Of a stretch of 64,000 nt of DNA, positions 16,773 through 27,176 are shown in pieces; within the stretch, counting starts at the first letter, position 1; each line of letters starts with the position of its first letter. Below the pieces are notes generated by a model. The model made no database searches. It saw nothing but the letters and a program-made list of their open reading frames with translations, and was not told the origin of the DNA. Origin of the DNA: Spirosoma sp. SC4-14 (GTDB taxonomy: Bacteria > Bacteroidota > Bacteroidia > Cytophagales > Spirosomataceae). Where the stretch lies: the NCBI RefSeq assembly GCF_037201965.1, contig NZ_CP147518.1, forward strand, positions 3,279,001 through 3,343,000, read 5' to 3'. Position numbers and translations under genes: made by a program.

Positions 16773-17606
16773 ATGGAAATGAAAAAAGTCATATTCTTGA
16801 TGATGTCGCTCGTTTTTGCTGTTACAGCCTGCGAGAAAGTACCCCTTACTGGACGAAAGCAACTGATTCTGGTTCCCAATAATGACATGCTCTCAATGAG
16901 CTTTACACAATATCGTCAATTTCTGGATACTAGCCGGGTTATTGCCAGCACCGGCGATGCCGCTATGGTAACTCGGGTAGGCGATCGAATCCGTCAGGCA
17001 GTGGAGAGCTACATGAACTCCAATGGCTATAGCAAACGGCTGGAGGGCTTTAAGTGGGAATATCACCTTGTGCAAAGCAATCAGGTGAATGCCTGGTGTA
17101 TGCCAGGTGGCAAAATTGTGGTTTACTCCGGTATTCTGCCCTATACGCAAAACGAAGCCGGTTTAGCAACCGTACTGGGTCACGAAGTGTCGCACGCCAT
17201 AGCCGAACACGGTAACGAACGCATGAGTGAAGGCCTGGTGGCAAACGGTATACTTCAGGTTGGCCAGGTAGCGGCTGGTATTGCGACCGCATCAAAGAGC
17301 CCACAAACGCAGGCTCTATTTCAGCAAGCTATTGGTACTGGCGGACCGCTGATGTATCAGTATTTTGGAGCACTTCCGCATAGCCGTAATCAGGAATCAG
17401 AAGCGGATCATTTGGGCCTGATTTTTATGGCAATGGCTGGTTACGATCCAAACGAAGCCATTACGTTCTGGCAGCGAATGGCTAAAGCCAGTGCCGGAAA
17501 AGCACCCGCCGAATTCTTTTCGGACCACCCATCCGATGCCCGCCGAATTGCGGACCTGCAAAAGCTGCTGCCCGATGCCATGAAATATTATAATGGACGT
17601 CGATAG
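16773..17606 (+). CDS. M48-family zinc metallopeptidase lipoprotein
   Basis: 277 aa (or 275 from the second Met). A lipoprotein signal ends VTAC with Cys20 as lipidation site. The zinc motif HEVSH (137-141) is followed by HGNERMSEG and the third ligand region SEADHLGLIFMAMAGYD. Similar to BepA/LoiP-type periplasmic proteases that deal with outer-membrane assembly faults; lacks the TPR tail of BepA. Sits alone on the plus strand, ending in a strong terminator. Confidence 0.92.
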   Translation: MEMKKVIFLMMSLVFAVTACEKVPLTGRKQLILVPNNDMLSMSFTQYRQFLDTSRVIASTGDAAMVTRVGDRIRQAVESYMNSNGYSKRLEGFKWEYHLVQSNQVNAWCMPGGKIVVYSGILPYTQNEAGLATVLGHEVSHAIAEHGNERMSEGLVANGILQVGQVAAGIATASKSPQTQALFQQAIGTGGPLMYQYFGALPHSRNQESEADHLGLIFMAMAGYDPNEAITFWQRMAKASAGKAPAEFFSDHPSDARRIADLQKLLPDAMKYYNGRR

Positions 17607-17620
17607 ACCAATAAGTATAA

Positions 17621-17655
17621 AAAAGAAAGCCGGGACATAAACCCGGCTTTCTTTT
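17621..17655 (+). terminator. Intrinsic terminator between M48 gene and sucC
   Basis: Stem AAAAGAAAGCCGGG / CCCGGCTTTCTTTT, arms 17621-17634 and 17642-17655, 7-nt loop, followed by T's on the plus strand. The A-run on the left makes it usable for sucC on the other strand. Confidence 0.85.
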
Positions 17656-17725
17656 TTTCTATGACAGCTTCTTGCTGGCAATCATAAATTATAAGACATC
17701 AGTAGCAGGAAGCTGTTAGTGGCAA

Positions 17726-18943
17726 TTACAGTGCTTCGACAACCTGACGAACTTTTTCGGCGGCTTCTTTCAACAAGACAGCCGACTGCACTTTAAGCCC
17801 CGATTCATCGATGATTCGGGCGCCTTCTTCGGCGTTTGTACCCTGCAAACGAACAATGATTGGAACTGGAATATCGCCAATTGCTTTATAAGCTTCCACC
17901 ACGCCCGTTGCTACGCGGTCGCAGCGAACGATACCCCCGAAGATATTGATCAGAATTGCTTTTACGTTCGGATCTTTCAGGATGATTCGGAAACCAGCTT
18001 CAACCGTTTTGGCATTCGCTCCACCACCTACGTCGAGGAAGTTGGCAGGCTCACCACCCGATAGTTTGATGATGTCCATGGTGGCCATGGCCAAACCAGC
18101 ACCATTAACCATACAACCCACGTTACCGTCGAGTTTTACGTAGTTTAGATCACTGGCGGTAGCTTCTACTTCGAGTGGGTCTTCTTCGGTAATATCGCGC
18201 AAATTGGCGAGGTCTGGATGGCGATAAAGCGCGTTGTCGTCGAGGTTAACTTTAGCGTCGACAGCCAGAATTTTGTTATCCGATGTTTTCAAAACCGGAT
18301 TGATCTCAAACATCGACGCATCCGTATCGACATACGCTTTATAGAGCGACGTTACGAACTTTACCATCTCTTTAAAGGCTTCGCCTTCAAGGCCCAGCCC
18401 AAAGGCTATTTTGCGAGCCTGAAACGGTTGCAGACCAACCGATGGGTCAATCCATTCTTTTACAATTTTCTCCGGGGTTTTTTCGGCCACCTCTTCAATG
18501 TCCATCCCTCCTTCGGTGCTGGCCATGATCACATTGCAGGCTTTAGTCCGGTCGAGCAGGATACTGATGTACATTTCTTTGGGCTCTGTGGCACCGGGGT
18601 AGAAAACGTCCTGAGCAACCAGAACTTTGTTTACCTTCTTGCCTTCTGGCCCCGTCTGATGGGTGACAAGAACATTCCCGATCAGGTTTTTAGCAATATC
18701 ACGTACGTCATCAACTGACTTGGCTAACGCGACACCCCGTTGCTCACTCCCGACAACTTTTCCCTTGCCGCGACCACCAGCGTGAATCTGCGATTTAACG
18801 ACAACGAACTTTGAGCCGGACTGCGCCATAATTTGTTTGGCGGCTTCAACGGCTTTCTCAGGCGACTCGGCCACGATGCCTTCCTGAATCCGGACACCGT
18901 ACTTTTTCAGAATTTCTTTACCCTGATACTCGTGTATATTCAT
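17726..18943 (-). CDS. sucC: Succinyl-CoA ligase (ADP-forming) subunit beta
   Basis: 405 aa. TCA-cycle enzyme subunit that binds ADP/GDP and, with SucD, interconverts succinyl-CoA and succinate. Starts MNIHEYQGKEILKKYGV; ATP-grasp features include KSQIHAGGRGKGKV and the Mg-binding MFEINPV; the CoA-ligase part has FLDVGGGANA, ILINIFGGIVRCDRVA and RLQGTNAEEG. Length is slightly above the usual 388-400. sucD is not in the window, as is common in Cytophagales where the subunits can be unlinked. Confidence 0.97.
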   Translation of the reverse strand: MNIHEYQGKEILKKYGVRIQEGIVAESPEKAVEAAKQIMAQSGSKFVVVKSQIHAGGRGKGKVVGSEQRGVALAKSVDDVRDIAKNLIGNVLVTHQTGPEGKKVNKVLVAQDVFYPGATEPKEMYISILLDRTKACNVIMASTEGGMDIEEVAEKTPEKIVKEWIDPSVGLQPFQARKIAFGLGLEGEAFKEMVKFVTSLYKAYVDTDASMFEINPVLKTSDNKILAVDAKVNLDDNALYRHPDLANLRDITEEDPLEVEATASDLNYVKLDGNVGCMVNGAGLAMATMDIIKLSGGEPANFLDVGGGANAKTVEAGFRIILKDPNVKAILINIFGGIVRCDRVATGVVEAYKAIGDIPVPIIVRLQGTNAEEGARIIDESGLKVQSAVLLKEAAEKVRQVVEAL

Positions 18944-18996
18944 GGCAACTGCAACAAGGAGAATTGGAAATCGTATTTTTGCGGCAAGTTAACAGG

Positions 18997-19097
<101 letters not shown>

Positions 19098-19103
19098 ATT
19101 TAC

Positions 19104-19763
19104 ATGCCGCTACTACAAACTACGAACATACGCCGGAGTTATGGCAACCTGCCCGTCCTGAAAGGTATCAATTTAAGTATCGAATCGGGCGAAGTTGTAT
19201 CAATTGTGGGAGCATCGGGAGCCGGAAAAACTACCCTGCTACAAATTCTGGGAACACTCGACCGACCAGATTCGGGCGATTTGCAGATTAATGGTCAGAA
19301 TGTATTCGCACTGAACGATCGCCAACTGGCTAAGTTTCGGAATGAGCAAATTGGGTTTGTCTTTCAATTCAATAACCTGCTACCCGAATTTACTGCTTTG
19401 GAAAATGTTTGCCTGCCCGGTTTTATTTCCGGAAAAGAAGAGCAGGAAGTGCGCGAGCGTGCCGAAGCACTACTGGTTACACTCGGTTTGCAGGAGCGCC
19501 TGAATCATTTGCCTTCTCAGATGTCGGGTGGAGAGCAGCAACGAACGGCCGTTGCGCGGGCACTGATCAACAAACCCGCTATTGTTTTTGCTGATGAACC
19601 GAGCGGCAATCTTGATTCCCGAAATGCCGAAGAGCTCCATCAGCTTTTCTTTCGCCTTCGCCAGGAATTAGGTCAGACATTTATTATTGTGACTCATAAC
19701 GAAATGCTGGCTGCTCTGGCCGATCGTACCGTAACCATCCGTGATGGCTTACTGTTTAACTAA
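19104..19763 (+). CDS. ABC transporter ATP-binding protein, LolD-like
   Basis: 219 aa from [14 protein letters not shown]; earlier in-frame Mets at 19020 fall in the repeat and were rejected. Walker [10 protein letters not shown], signature [15 protein letters not shown] and Walker [16 protein letters not shown] place it in the MacB/LolD/FtsE group, partnered with FtsX-type permeases. No permease is adjacent; a LolC/E-like permease is encoded at 36211-37419. Likely drives lipoprotein release or a related export; pairing is inferred. Confidence 0.9.
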   Translation: MPLLQTTNIRRSYGNLPVLKGINLSIESGEVVSIVGASGAGKTTLLQILGTLDRPDSGDLQINGQNVFALNDRQLAKFRNEQIGFVFQFNNLLPEFTALENVCLPGFISGKEEQEVRERAEALLVTLGLQERLNHLPSQMSGGEQQRTAVARALINKPAIVFADEPSGNLDSRNAEELHQLFFRLRQELGQTFIIVTHNEMLAALADRTVTIRDGLLFN

Positions 19764-19938
19764 GTTATGCCTTGCTAAACGTTTACTCTTTAGGCGAGTT
19801 TTACTCTCTTTTTGGTAAGTATATGTACTTAAGGGGGCGGTGGCTTATTGGTATTAATTCATTGGCTGTTAAGTGTTTACGAAAAAGCGAAAAAATTATT
19901 TTACGAAAAAGAATGAATATTCTGTAATTTTGTTTTAT

Positions 19939-20016
19939 AATTGTGTCGAAAAGAAAAGTTTTTCATAACGTTGAGTAAATCAGAAAGCCAAGAGAGTGTC
20001 TCGCTTGGCTTTTTCG
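19939..20016 (+). ncRNA. Candidate small RNA with own promoter and terminator
   Basis: In the 290-bp gap after the ABC gene an exact TAnnTTTG box (TAATTTTG, 19925-19932) is followed about 50 nt later by a hairpin AAAGCCAAG / CTTGGCTTT (19984-19992, 20004-20012) with a T-run. Nothing coding lies between. The box implies a start near 19939, giving a ~78-nt transcript with a further small stem GAAAAG/TTTTTC. The hairpin could instead be a distant terminator for the ABC gene. Confidence 0.35.
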
Positions 20017-20053
20017 TTTATATGTACCTGCTCAACAGCGCCAAAATAAGCAG

Positions 20054-20548
20054 CTACCCCGCTTGCCCGGTTCGTTGATTGTATTCTTCCCGAAGCATTC
20101 CGTAGAGTTTTAAGTCGACATACTCCTGATCGACGTGCGATGCTTTTCGTTGGGTTCCTTCATACTGAAAACCAATGGATTGATATAGTTTCTCCGCCCG
20201 CTCATTAAAAGTTCTTACATCGAGCCAAAGGCGATTCGCCTTTAAGACCCCAAATACGTAGGCCATTATGTTTTCCAGCGCAATACGACCATAGCCTTGT
20301 CCTTTGGTTTGAATGACTATTCGTTTGAGCAATACCGAATTATCGGGGTTCTGGAGATCATATAGAATGCAATGACCAACTGGATTACCATCGGCTATAA
20401 TTAAAAAACACTGGTAATTCGGATCGTCAAGAGCGTTGCGATATTGCTCTACTGTCCATTGGCCAACATAGCGTTGGTTGTCGGGATGCTGTTCAGATTG
20501 GATAACGAAAGCCAGGTCGGCAGGGGAGAGCGGTTGTAAGGTTAGCAT
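20054..20548 (-). CDS. GNAT-family N-acetyltransferase
   Basis: 164 aa from MLTLQPLSPADLAFV; the earlier Met at 20578 lies within the groEL terminator hairpin and was not used. GNAT fold: FLIIADGNPVGHCIL strand, acetyl-CoA loop QTKGQGYGRIALE and NRLWLDVRTFNERAEKLYQ. Resembles RimJ/RimL-type or spermidine/amino-group acetyltransferases; substrate cannot be told. Convergence with none; downstream of groEL on the same strand but separated by a terminator. Confidence 0.9.
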   Translation of the reverse strand: MLTLQPLSPADLAFVIQSEQHPDNQRYVGQWTVEQYRNALDDPNYQCFLIIADGNPVGHCILYDLQNPDNSVLLKRIVIQTKGQGYGRIALENIMAYVFGVLKANRLWLDVRTFNERAEKLYQSIGFQYEGTQRKASHVDQEYVDLKLYGMLREEYNQRTGQAG

Positions 20549-20569
20549 GGTTAAAGAATAATTGATGCA

Positions 20570-20617
20570 AATAAACAAAACGCCCCTGATCTTTCGACCA
20601 GGGGCGTTTTGTTTATT
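20570..20617 (-). terminator. Intrinsic terminator of groES-groEL
   Basis: Perfect 19-bp stem, arms 20570-20588 and 20599-20617, GC core CGCCCCTG/CAGGGGCG with A/T tails, 10-nt loop, 62 bp past the groEL stop. Confidence 0.85.
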
Positions 20618-20678
20618 ATAAACCAGAATGATCTGTTAAATCCAGAAAATCCCGGCCATATCGGCAGGCCGATCACGA

Positions 20679-22325
<1,647 letters not shown>

Positions 22326-22348
22326 TTAATGATGAATTATGAATGATT

Positions 22349-22420
22349 AATTATGAATGGGTATGAAGAATGAAGATTGTTTTATAGCAGAGAACAATTC
22401 AGCATTCTTCATTCATAATT
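22349..22420. repeat. AT-rich hairpin between groES and groEL
   Basis: AATTATGAATG (22349-22359) pairs with CATTCATAATT (22410-22420); further partial pairing (GAAGAATG / CATTCTTC) lies inside. Same word style (GAATGATGAAT) as other intergenic repeats in the window. Confidence 0.55.
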
Positions 22421-22423
22421 AGC

Positions 22424-22720
22424 TTACAGGATTGCGAAAATGTCTGATTCGCGCATGATGAGGTACTCTTTGCCTTCAACGGTGATTTCTGTACCAGCAT
22501 ATTTGCCATACAGCACCGTATCGCCCACCTGAACCGTTAGCGGCTCATCTTTCTTGCCCGCACCAACGGCTACGACCGTTCCACGCTGAGGTTTTTCCTT
22601 TGCCGTGTCGGGAATGATAATTCCGAACGAGGTTTTTTCTTCGGCCGGTGCGGCTTCTACCAGCACCCGGTCAGCCAGCGGTTTCACGTTCACTTTAACG
22701 CTTTCCGTTTCTGCTACCAT
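22424..22720 (-). CDS. groES: Co-chaperonin GroES (Hsp10)
   Basis: 98 aa. Contains [20 protein letters not shown] with the mobile loop region (TSFGIIIPD), GTVVAVGAG and the C-terminal [13 protein letters not shown]. Caps GroEL. First gene of the groES-groEL pair; its upstream region carries an inverted repeat and several TTGGCA-like words that may mediate heat-shock control. Confidence 0.98.
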   Translation of the reverse strand: MVAETESVKVNVKPLADRVLVEAAPAEEKTSFGIIIPDTAKEKPQRGTVVAVGAGKKDEPLTVQVGDTVLYGKYAGTEITVEGKEYLIMRESDIFAIL

Positions 22721-22808
22721 GATAATGAGTTGATTAAGGTTATTAACTGTTTGTGCAATGCATTACACGTCGGTTCACCGACTGCCAATTTTTGTGCCAA
22801 CTCGCCAA

Positions 22809-22840
22809 ACTGTCAAAATTTCCGGGTTTTAACTGACAGT
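22809..22840 (-). promoter_or_regulatory. Inverted repeat upstream of groES
   Basis: ACTGTCA (22809-22815) and TGACAGT (22834-22840) are perfect inverted copies 18 nt apart. On the groES strand this is followed by several TTGGC(A/G)/TTTGGC words. The sequence is not the HrcA CIRCE element (TTAGCACTC-N9-GAGTGCTAA). It might be an operator or promoter part for heat-shock control. Confidence 0.35.
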
Positions 22841-22969
22841 CTGCCATTTGCCCGTTTATTTGTTTTTCATTTTCAAAATCTACACTTTAAGCAAATAGAA
22901 TTTGGTTTTCTGGTGTTCGCTCCTTATTTTGAGCTACCAATATGCTGATTAAAGTGCGTTAGTGAGTCT

Positions 22970-23677
22970 ATGAAAAAATTGCAGTCTGACTGGTTTACGC
23001 AAAATTGGATTGATGCCGAGTACCAGAAGTATGTCGTGATGGCATACTTACAGGCCGTCCGGCAAAATTTTACCGAAAATAAATTGTACCCCGATTTAGC
23101 TGACTTACGTAGTCATTATGAAGCCGGTGTTCACTTTTCGAGGGGCAAAGGTACGCTAAATGCTGCGTTTCCCAAGCGCGTAGAGCGAATTACCGGACCA
23201 CCTCCCCGAATCGAGTATAAATCTGAGGTAACGGACAATGAATTCATGGCAGAGATCGATGCAATCATGAATTTTGCGCTGCCACGTTTTCAGGCTATGC
23301 TGACAGAAGGGCAGCAACGATGGCTCGATATTGCCAGTTCAATGAGTCTGATGCCAATTGGTTTGTTGCCGCTACAGCCCGAAGAAGGCTATTTATTGAT
23401 TCATGCCACCAATCATGACGAAACGCAGGTCTATTATTTTCGGCTGACACTCTATTCTGAAGAGGAGCCGGGAGGGCGATTGGTGCGACTTCGCTATGTT
23501 GAAGCGGTGCGGAAAAGTATTACCAGCACATTTGAAAATATTAAACTCGACCTGATTCGGCGGCATCGTTACTTGCCCAATCCAGCTACCTATATGCTCG
23601 AAAGTCAACAGCCCTATCCGATTCAGGAAACACTGTTGCCAATTGCCCGCCAATTGCTGGCAAAAGCCGTGGCCTAG
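22970..23677 (+). CDS. Conserved hypothetical cytosolic protein
   Basis: 235 aa, not recognised. It begins MKKLQSDWFTQNWIDAEYQKYVVMAYLQ, has no signal peptide or membrane segment, and shows mixed alpha/beta character with many aromatic and charged residues. It stands alone, divergent from groES and ending in a strong terminator convergent with secG. The gap before it contains no perfect TAnnTTTG box. Good codon structure and the neat intergenic fit support a real gene. Confidence 0.7.
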   Translation: MKKLQSDWFTQNWIDAEYQKYVVMAYLQAVRQNFTENKLYPDLADLRSHYEAGVHFSRGKGTLNAAFPKRVERITGPPPRIEYKSEVTDNEFMAEIDAIMNFALPRFQAMLTEGQQRWLDIASSMSLMPIGLLPLQPEEGYLLIHATNHDETQVYYFRLTLYSEEEPGGRLVRLRYVEAVRKSITSTFENIKLDLIRRHRYLPNPATYMLESQQPYPIQETLLPIARQLLAKAVA

Positions 23678-23697
23678 CAGGGTTGAAACGCAAGGGC

Positions 23698-23735
23698 AAT
23701 AAAAAAGGCAGCTCATACGAGCTGCCTTTTTTATT
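23698..23735. terminator. Bidirectional intrinsic terminator
   Basis: Perfect 17-bp stem, arms 23698-23714 and 23719-23735, tetraloop ATAC, A-run on the left and T-run on the right, between the convergent 22970 gene and secG. Confidence 0.9.
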
Positions 23736-23749
23736 GGTTCTACAAGTTT

Positions 23750-24154
23750 TTACTTCTGAGGTGTCAGAGCTGAGGTTGAAGCACCTGGTGCAGCTGCTCC
23801 CGGAACGGCCTGGCTAGGCGCTGCGCCATTAGCTGCGTTAGGAGCAGGAGTGGGGGCAGCCGCACCCGGCAGGGTTTGGGTTTGAGCCCGATCTACGTTG
23901 GCACTGTTTATAATACCAGCCTGATTACGATCGATCATGATATAGGAAGCAAGGCAAAGAACCATAACACCTATACCAAGCCCCCAGGTGATCTGTTCGA
24001 GCAGATCGGTTGTTTTCTTAACCCCCATGAGTTGGTTAGAACCAAGCCCGCCAAATTCACCGGCTAGTCCACCGCCTTTTGAGTTTTGAATGAGCACAAT
24101 CAGAATCAATAAGACTGTGAGAATGCAAATAATGACAATAGTTGCCGTTAGCAT
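23750..24154 (-). CDS. secG: Preprotein translocase subunit SecG
   Basis: 134 aa. Two transmembrane segments (residues ~3-22 and 55-75) flank the cytoplasmic loop QNSKGGGLAGEFGGLGSNQ, the SecG signature. A long Ala/Pro/Gly-rich C-terminal tail of ~55 residues is an extension usual in Bacteroidetes. Accessory part of the SecYEG channel. Last gene of the run miaB-activator-lptE-TPR-secG. Confidence 0.95.
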   Translation of the reverse strand: MLTATIVIICILTVLLILIVLIQNSKGGGLAGEFGGLGSNQLMGVKKTTDLLEQITWGLGIGVMVLCLASYIMIDRNQAGIINSANVDRAQTQTLPGAAAPTPAPNAANGAAPSQAVPGAAAPGASTSALTPQK

Positions 24155-24226
24155 GAACGTTTAATGACCACCGGAACGCCGGGGCGTTTATTCTTAAATG
24201 AGTTGATTTCAATAAACTGAGTGCGT

Positions 24227-25060
24227 TTACGATTCGCTCGACTGGTTGGCCGCACTCGTAAGTTCACTGATTTTTTCCGCAAAGTACGCGCTTTTCTCTG
24301 GATTTTTCACCATGAGCTTCTCGTAGATTTCGCGGGCTTTGTCAAATTTACCCTGTTTTACCAGAATTTTTGCGAAACTTTCGGTTACTAGCCCACCACT
24401 AACCGGTTTATTGCGTTTGGTTAAGTCTTCCTGCTCAATTGGTTCACCAAGTTTGGTTCGTACGGGTGAAATACGTGGTTCTTTCTTAATAAAATCTTCA
24501 ATTAGATCAAACTGTTGTTTCCGGGCTAAATCTGCTTCAGAAAGAATGGGTTCTGCTGGCAATGTTTCGGCAATCTGGGCGAGCTCATTTTGAAGATTGG
24601 TTTCGGCCAGGGTCGGATCTTCGGGGGTTGGAGTCGTTTCCTTAATTTCGAGAGGAGCCGGCTCGGGTAAGCGTAATAAAGGCAATTTGGGAAAACCGTT
24701 AGTTAAACCTGCTTTTGATTTAAAGAGTGCATAGCTCTCCTGCTGATAATCGTCGGGAATGGGCACGTGTTTGGTCGATAGCTCGTTTAGCCTGGTCAGC
24801 AGGTTTTCAGACCATTGAAACTCATTATCGATCAATTTGCGCAATGCATTTCGGCTTAGTGCATGAGCAGCAGCCTGCCTGATAAACGGAACAATCTGGC
24901 TTTTGAGATGAACAGAAGCCGCTTTGGCTGTCAGGGTATGCAGCGATTGGCAATATGGGTATGCCTGTAAACTTTCCTGTAGTTGAACAAAATCAGTTGT
25001 AGTTAGGTCATCCGGATGGGTAACCCAATACGAAAAGGTTTCTTTGTCGAGTGCCAGCAT
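24227..25060 (-). CDS. Hypothetical protein with C-terminal TPR-like helix pair
   Basis: 277 aa, cytosolic. The N-terminal 110 residues are helical (YPYCQSLHTLTAKAA); the middle is Pro/Glu-rich; the end FAKILVKQGKFDKAREIYEK plus NPEKSAYFAEKI forms a single tetratricopeptide unit. Genes of this form are found between lptE and secG in Bacteroidetes. It probably serves as a protein-protein adaptor; function unproven. Confidence 0.7.
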   Translation of the reverse strand: MLALDKETFSYWVTHPDDLTTTDFVQLQESLQAYPYCQSLHTLTAKAASVHLKSQIVPFIRQAAAHALSRNALRKLIDNEFQWSENLLTRLNELSTKHVPIPDDYQQESYALFKSKAGLTNGFPKLPLLRLPEPAPLEIKETTPTPEDPTLAETNLQNELAQIAETLPAEPILSEADLARKQQFDLIEDFIKKEPRISPVRTKLGEPIEQEDLTKRNKPVSGGLVTESFAKILVKQGKFDKAREIYEKLMVKNPEKSAYFAEKISELTSAANQSSES

Positions 25061-25179
25061 GGGTTGGGGTGTCGCAATACGATAGCTCGAAGGTAGTGAT
25101 GAATCATGAATTTTAAATGAAGAATGGTCCAGAGTTTTTCACTTTTCTCATCTATAAGTCATAGTTCGTCAACGAAAAA

Positions 25180-25749
25180 TTACCAGTCGGCAGCCGTCTT
25201 ATTGAAAATGTCCAGGACAATCTGATCCAGGATTTTGGGCACCAGTCGACTTTCATTCTGACTAAGGGTTTGGTTCTGAGGGAAATCCTGATAGAATGAA
25301 AACGATTGTTCGAAGTTCTTACTTTCGTCTTTGTTATTATAAAAACGAGCCAACACTGTAATCTGGAGTCGGTTAACACCAGCCTGGTCCTGAGCCGTAG
25401 GCGCTACAGCCAGCAGGTCGTAGCCCGTAATATTGCCTTCCAGTACCAGATCACCGTTGTTGGGTACAACTTTCAGGTTCGTATAGCGCTGGTAATACTC
25501 TTTCAGCTTTTCATTGAAGGTAAGTGGCAGGTTGGCTGGCCCGCCCGCCGTTGCCAGCACAAAGTTATTGACCGTTACGGTCTTTATGTCGGGCGAAAGG
25601 GTAGTTCCTGTGAAGGAGTAAATACCGCACGATTGAATGAAGAATGAAAAGTTAAGAATGAAGAATAACTGTTTAAAGTGAACAGCTTTTTTATTCTTTA
25701 TTCTTAACTTTTCATTCTTCACTAAAAAACTATTCTTCGTCAATTTCAT
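25180..25749 (-). CDS. lptE: LptE-like outer-membrane lipoprotein
   Basis: 189 aa from MKLTKNSFLVKNEK, overlapping the end of the sigma-54 activator gene by 20 bp; a longer frame from 25806 lies wholly in that gene. Signal peptide with Cys at IQSC, followed by GIYSFTGTTLSPDIKTVTV, the LptE family start. LptE plugs the LptD barrel and brings lipopolysaccharide to the cell surface. Notable: the signal peptide is encoded by both arms of an inverted repeat (25638-25721), one arm giving the basic stretch and the other the hydrophobic stretch. Confidence 0.82.
   Translation of the reverse strand: MKLTKNSFLVKNEKLRIKNKKAVHFKQLFFILNFSFFIQSCGIYSFTGTTLSPDIKTVTVNNFVLATAGGPANLPLTFNEKLKEYYQRYTNLKVVPNNGDLVLEGNITGYDLLAVAPTAQDQAGVNRLQITVLARFYNNKDESKNFEQSFSFYQDFPQNQTLSQNESRLVPKILDQIVLDIFNKTAADW
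25638..25721. repeat. 31-bp inverted repeat inside the lptE signal-peptide region
   Basis: Arms 25638-25668 and 25691-25721 pair over 31 bp with one mismatch, loop 22 nt. Words such as GAAGAATGAA are like the intergenic hairpins near 22360. On the coding strand the first arm reads VKNEKLRIKNK and the second LFFILNFSFFI. Confidence 0.75.
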
Positions 25750-27103
25750 ACTGCTTGATTTTCCGGTATAAGGTTCGCTCGGAGATGCCCAGCGCCTGGG
25801 CTGCATATTTGCGTTTGTTGTTGTTTCGGCGAAGCGCTTTCAGGATCATTTCTTTCTCCTGGCGTTCCAGCGACAGCGAATCATCTTCTTCGGTTTCGTG
25901 CGTTACATCTTCAACCTGAACGTCGTTAATATCCCGATCAACATCGTCGAATAGCTGAACAGGGGGATGGCTTCCGTAGCTTTCTGAAGGTGGTGGTACG
26001 GAAGTGCGGGGGACTTCGTTTCGAGCTGTAGTGTTACCGGCGGGCAAAAAACGGGTTATGCTTGTGTCATTTTGCGGATGATAGTCGCCATCAGGCTGAA
26101 TGGAGTCGAATAAGTCTTTATGATTATTGAGAATCTGATGGCCATCCTGTTCACTACCAAGCACATCGCGAACGAGCTTTTTGAGGTCGTTTACATCACG
26201 ACGCATATCGAAAAGTACCTTGTAGAGCAGTTCCCGTTCCGAAAAGCTTTCGGTATTGCCATTGCCCTGACTTTGCGGAAATAACGCCAGCGTTCGGTTG
26301 CTGGTCTGTTGCTGAGGCAGGTATTTGGCCAGTGTTTCGGCGTCAATTGGTTTGTTTTGCTCCGACTCCAGAATCGATACCTGTTCTGCTATATTTTTCA
26401 ACTGCCGAATGTTTCCCGGAAATGGGTAGCTCATCAATACCTGTTTGGCACTTTCGGTAAGTTGGAGCGGTTTGATTCGATAACGTTCGGCAAAGTCGGT
26501 CGTAAACTTCCGAAACAGGAGTTCAATGTCGGTGCCACGTTCCCGTAGGGGCGGTACGTAGATAGGTACAGTATTCAGGCGATAATATAAGTCTTCGCGG
26601 AATTTACCTTTTTCAACGGCATCCATTAGATTGACGTTGGTGGCGGCTACAACGCGGACATCGGTTTTCTGGGTTTTCGACGAACCTACCCGAATAAACT
26701 CACCGTTTTCCAGTACCCGAAGCAATCGGGCCTGAGTTCCCAGTGGCATTTCGCCAATCTCGTCCAGAAAAATAGTTCCTCCGTTGGTTGTTTCGAAATA
26801 GCCTTTTCGCGAATCGACAGCACCCGTAAAGGAGCCCTTTTCGTGGCCAAATAATTCCGAATCAATCGTTCCTTCGGGAATAGCTCCGCAGTTGATCGCA
26901 ATGAACTGGCCGTGTTTGCGGGCACTCAGGCTATGGATGATTTTGGAGAATGATTCCTTACCACTACCACTTTCGCCCGTAATTAATACGGTCAGATCGG
27001 TAGATGCTACCTGCATCGCTACATTGATGGCGTAGTTGAGCGCAGGAGCGTTACCAATTATACCGAAGCGTTGTTTAACGCTCTGAATTTCTTGATTATT
27101 CAT
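25730..27103 (-). CDS. Sigma-54-dependent transcriptional activator (AAA+ with Fis HTH)
   Basis: 457 aa. The AAA+ domain starts almost at the N-terminus: Walker A GESGSGKE, the sigma-54 contact loop GSFTGA, Walker B TIFLDEIGEMP, and sensor GSSKTQKTDVRVVAATN. A variable acidic linker precedes a Fis-type helix-turn-helix (KYAAQALGISERTLYRKIKQ). There is no receiver or GAF domain, so activity is probably set by expression or a partner. In the miaB-lptE-secG run it is likely constitutive for envelope functions; targets unknown. Confidence 0.92.
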   Translation of the reverse strand: MNNQEIQSVKQRFGIIGNAPALNYAINVAMQVASTDLTVLITGESGSGKESFSKIIHSLSARKHGQFIAINCGAIPEGTIDSELFGHEKGSFTGAVDSRKGYFETTNGGTIFLDEIGEMPLGTQARLLRVLENGEFIRVGSSKTQKTDVRVVAATNVNLMDAVEKGKFREDLYYRLNTVPIYVPPLRERGTDIELLFRKFTTDFAERYRIKPLQLTESAKQVLMSYPFPGNIRQLKNIAEQVSILESEQNKPIDAETLAKYLPQQQTSNRTLALFPQSQGNGNTESFSERELLYKVLFDMRRDVNDLKKLVRDVLGSEQDGHQILNNHKDLFDSIQPDGDYHPQNDTSITRFLPAGNTTARNEVPRTSVPPPSESYGSHPPVQLFDDVDRDINDVQVEDVTHETEEDDSLSLERQEKEMILKALRRNNNKRKYAAQALGISERTLYRKIKQYEIDEE

Positions 27104-27124
27104 AAATGTTTACGGCATTCGGTA

Positions 27125-27166
27125 TTCGGTATTTGGTTTATGGTAAATTATAAGCCAAATACCGAA
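27125..27166. repeat. Intergenic hairpin between miaB and the sigma-54 activator
   Basis: TTCGGTATTTGG (27125-27136) pairs with CCAAATACCGAA (27155-27166); outer TGTTTAC / GTAAACA-like bases may extend it. Preceded by tandem ATTCGGT units. Resembles the other GTTTAC-containing intergenic repeats. Confidence 0.55.
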
Positions 27167-27176
27167 ACTGTAAACA

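Noticed and set aside
18218..18718. 166-codon plus-strand ORF opposite sucC
   Set aside because: Shadow of the sucC codon pattern; no family features.
22809..22840. CIRCE element of groES
   Set aside because: Sequence and spacing do not match TTAGCACTC-N9-GAGTGCTAA.
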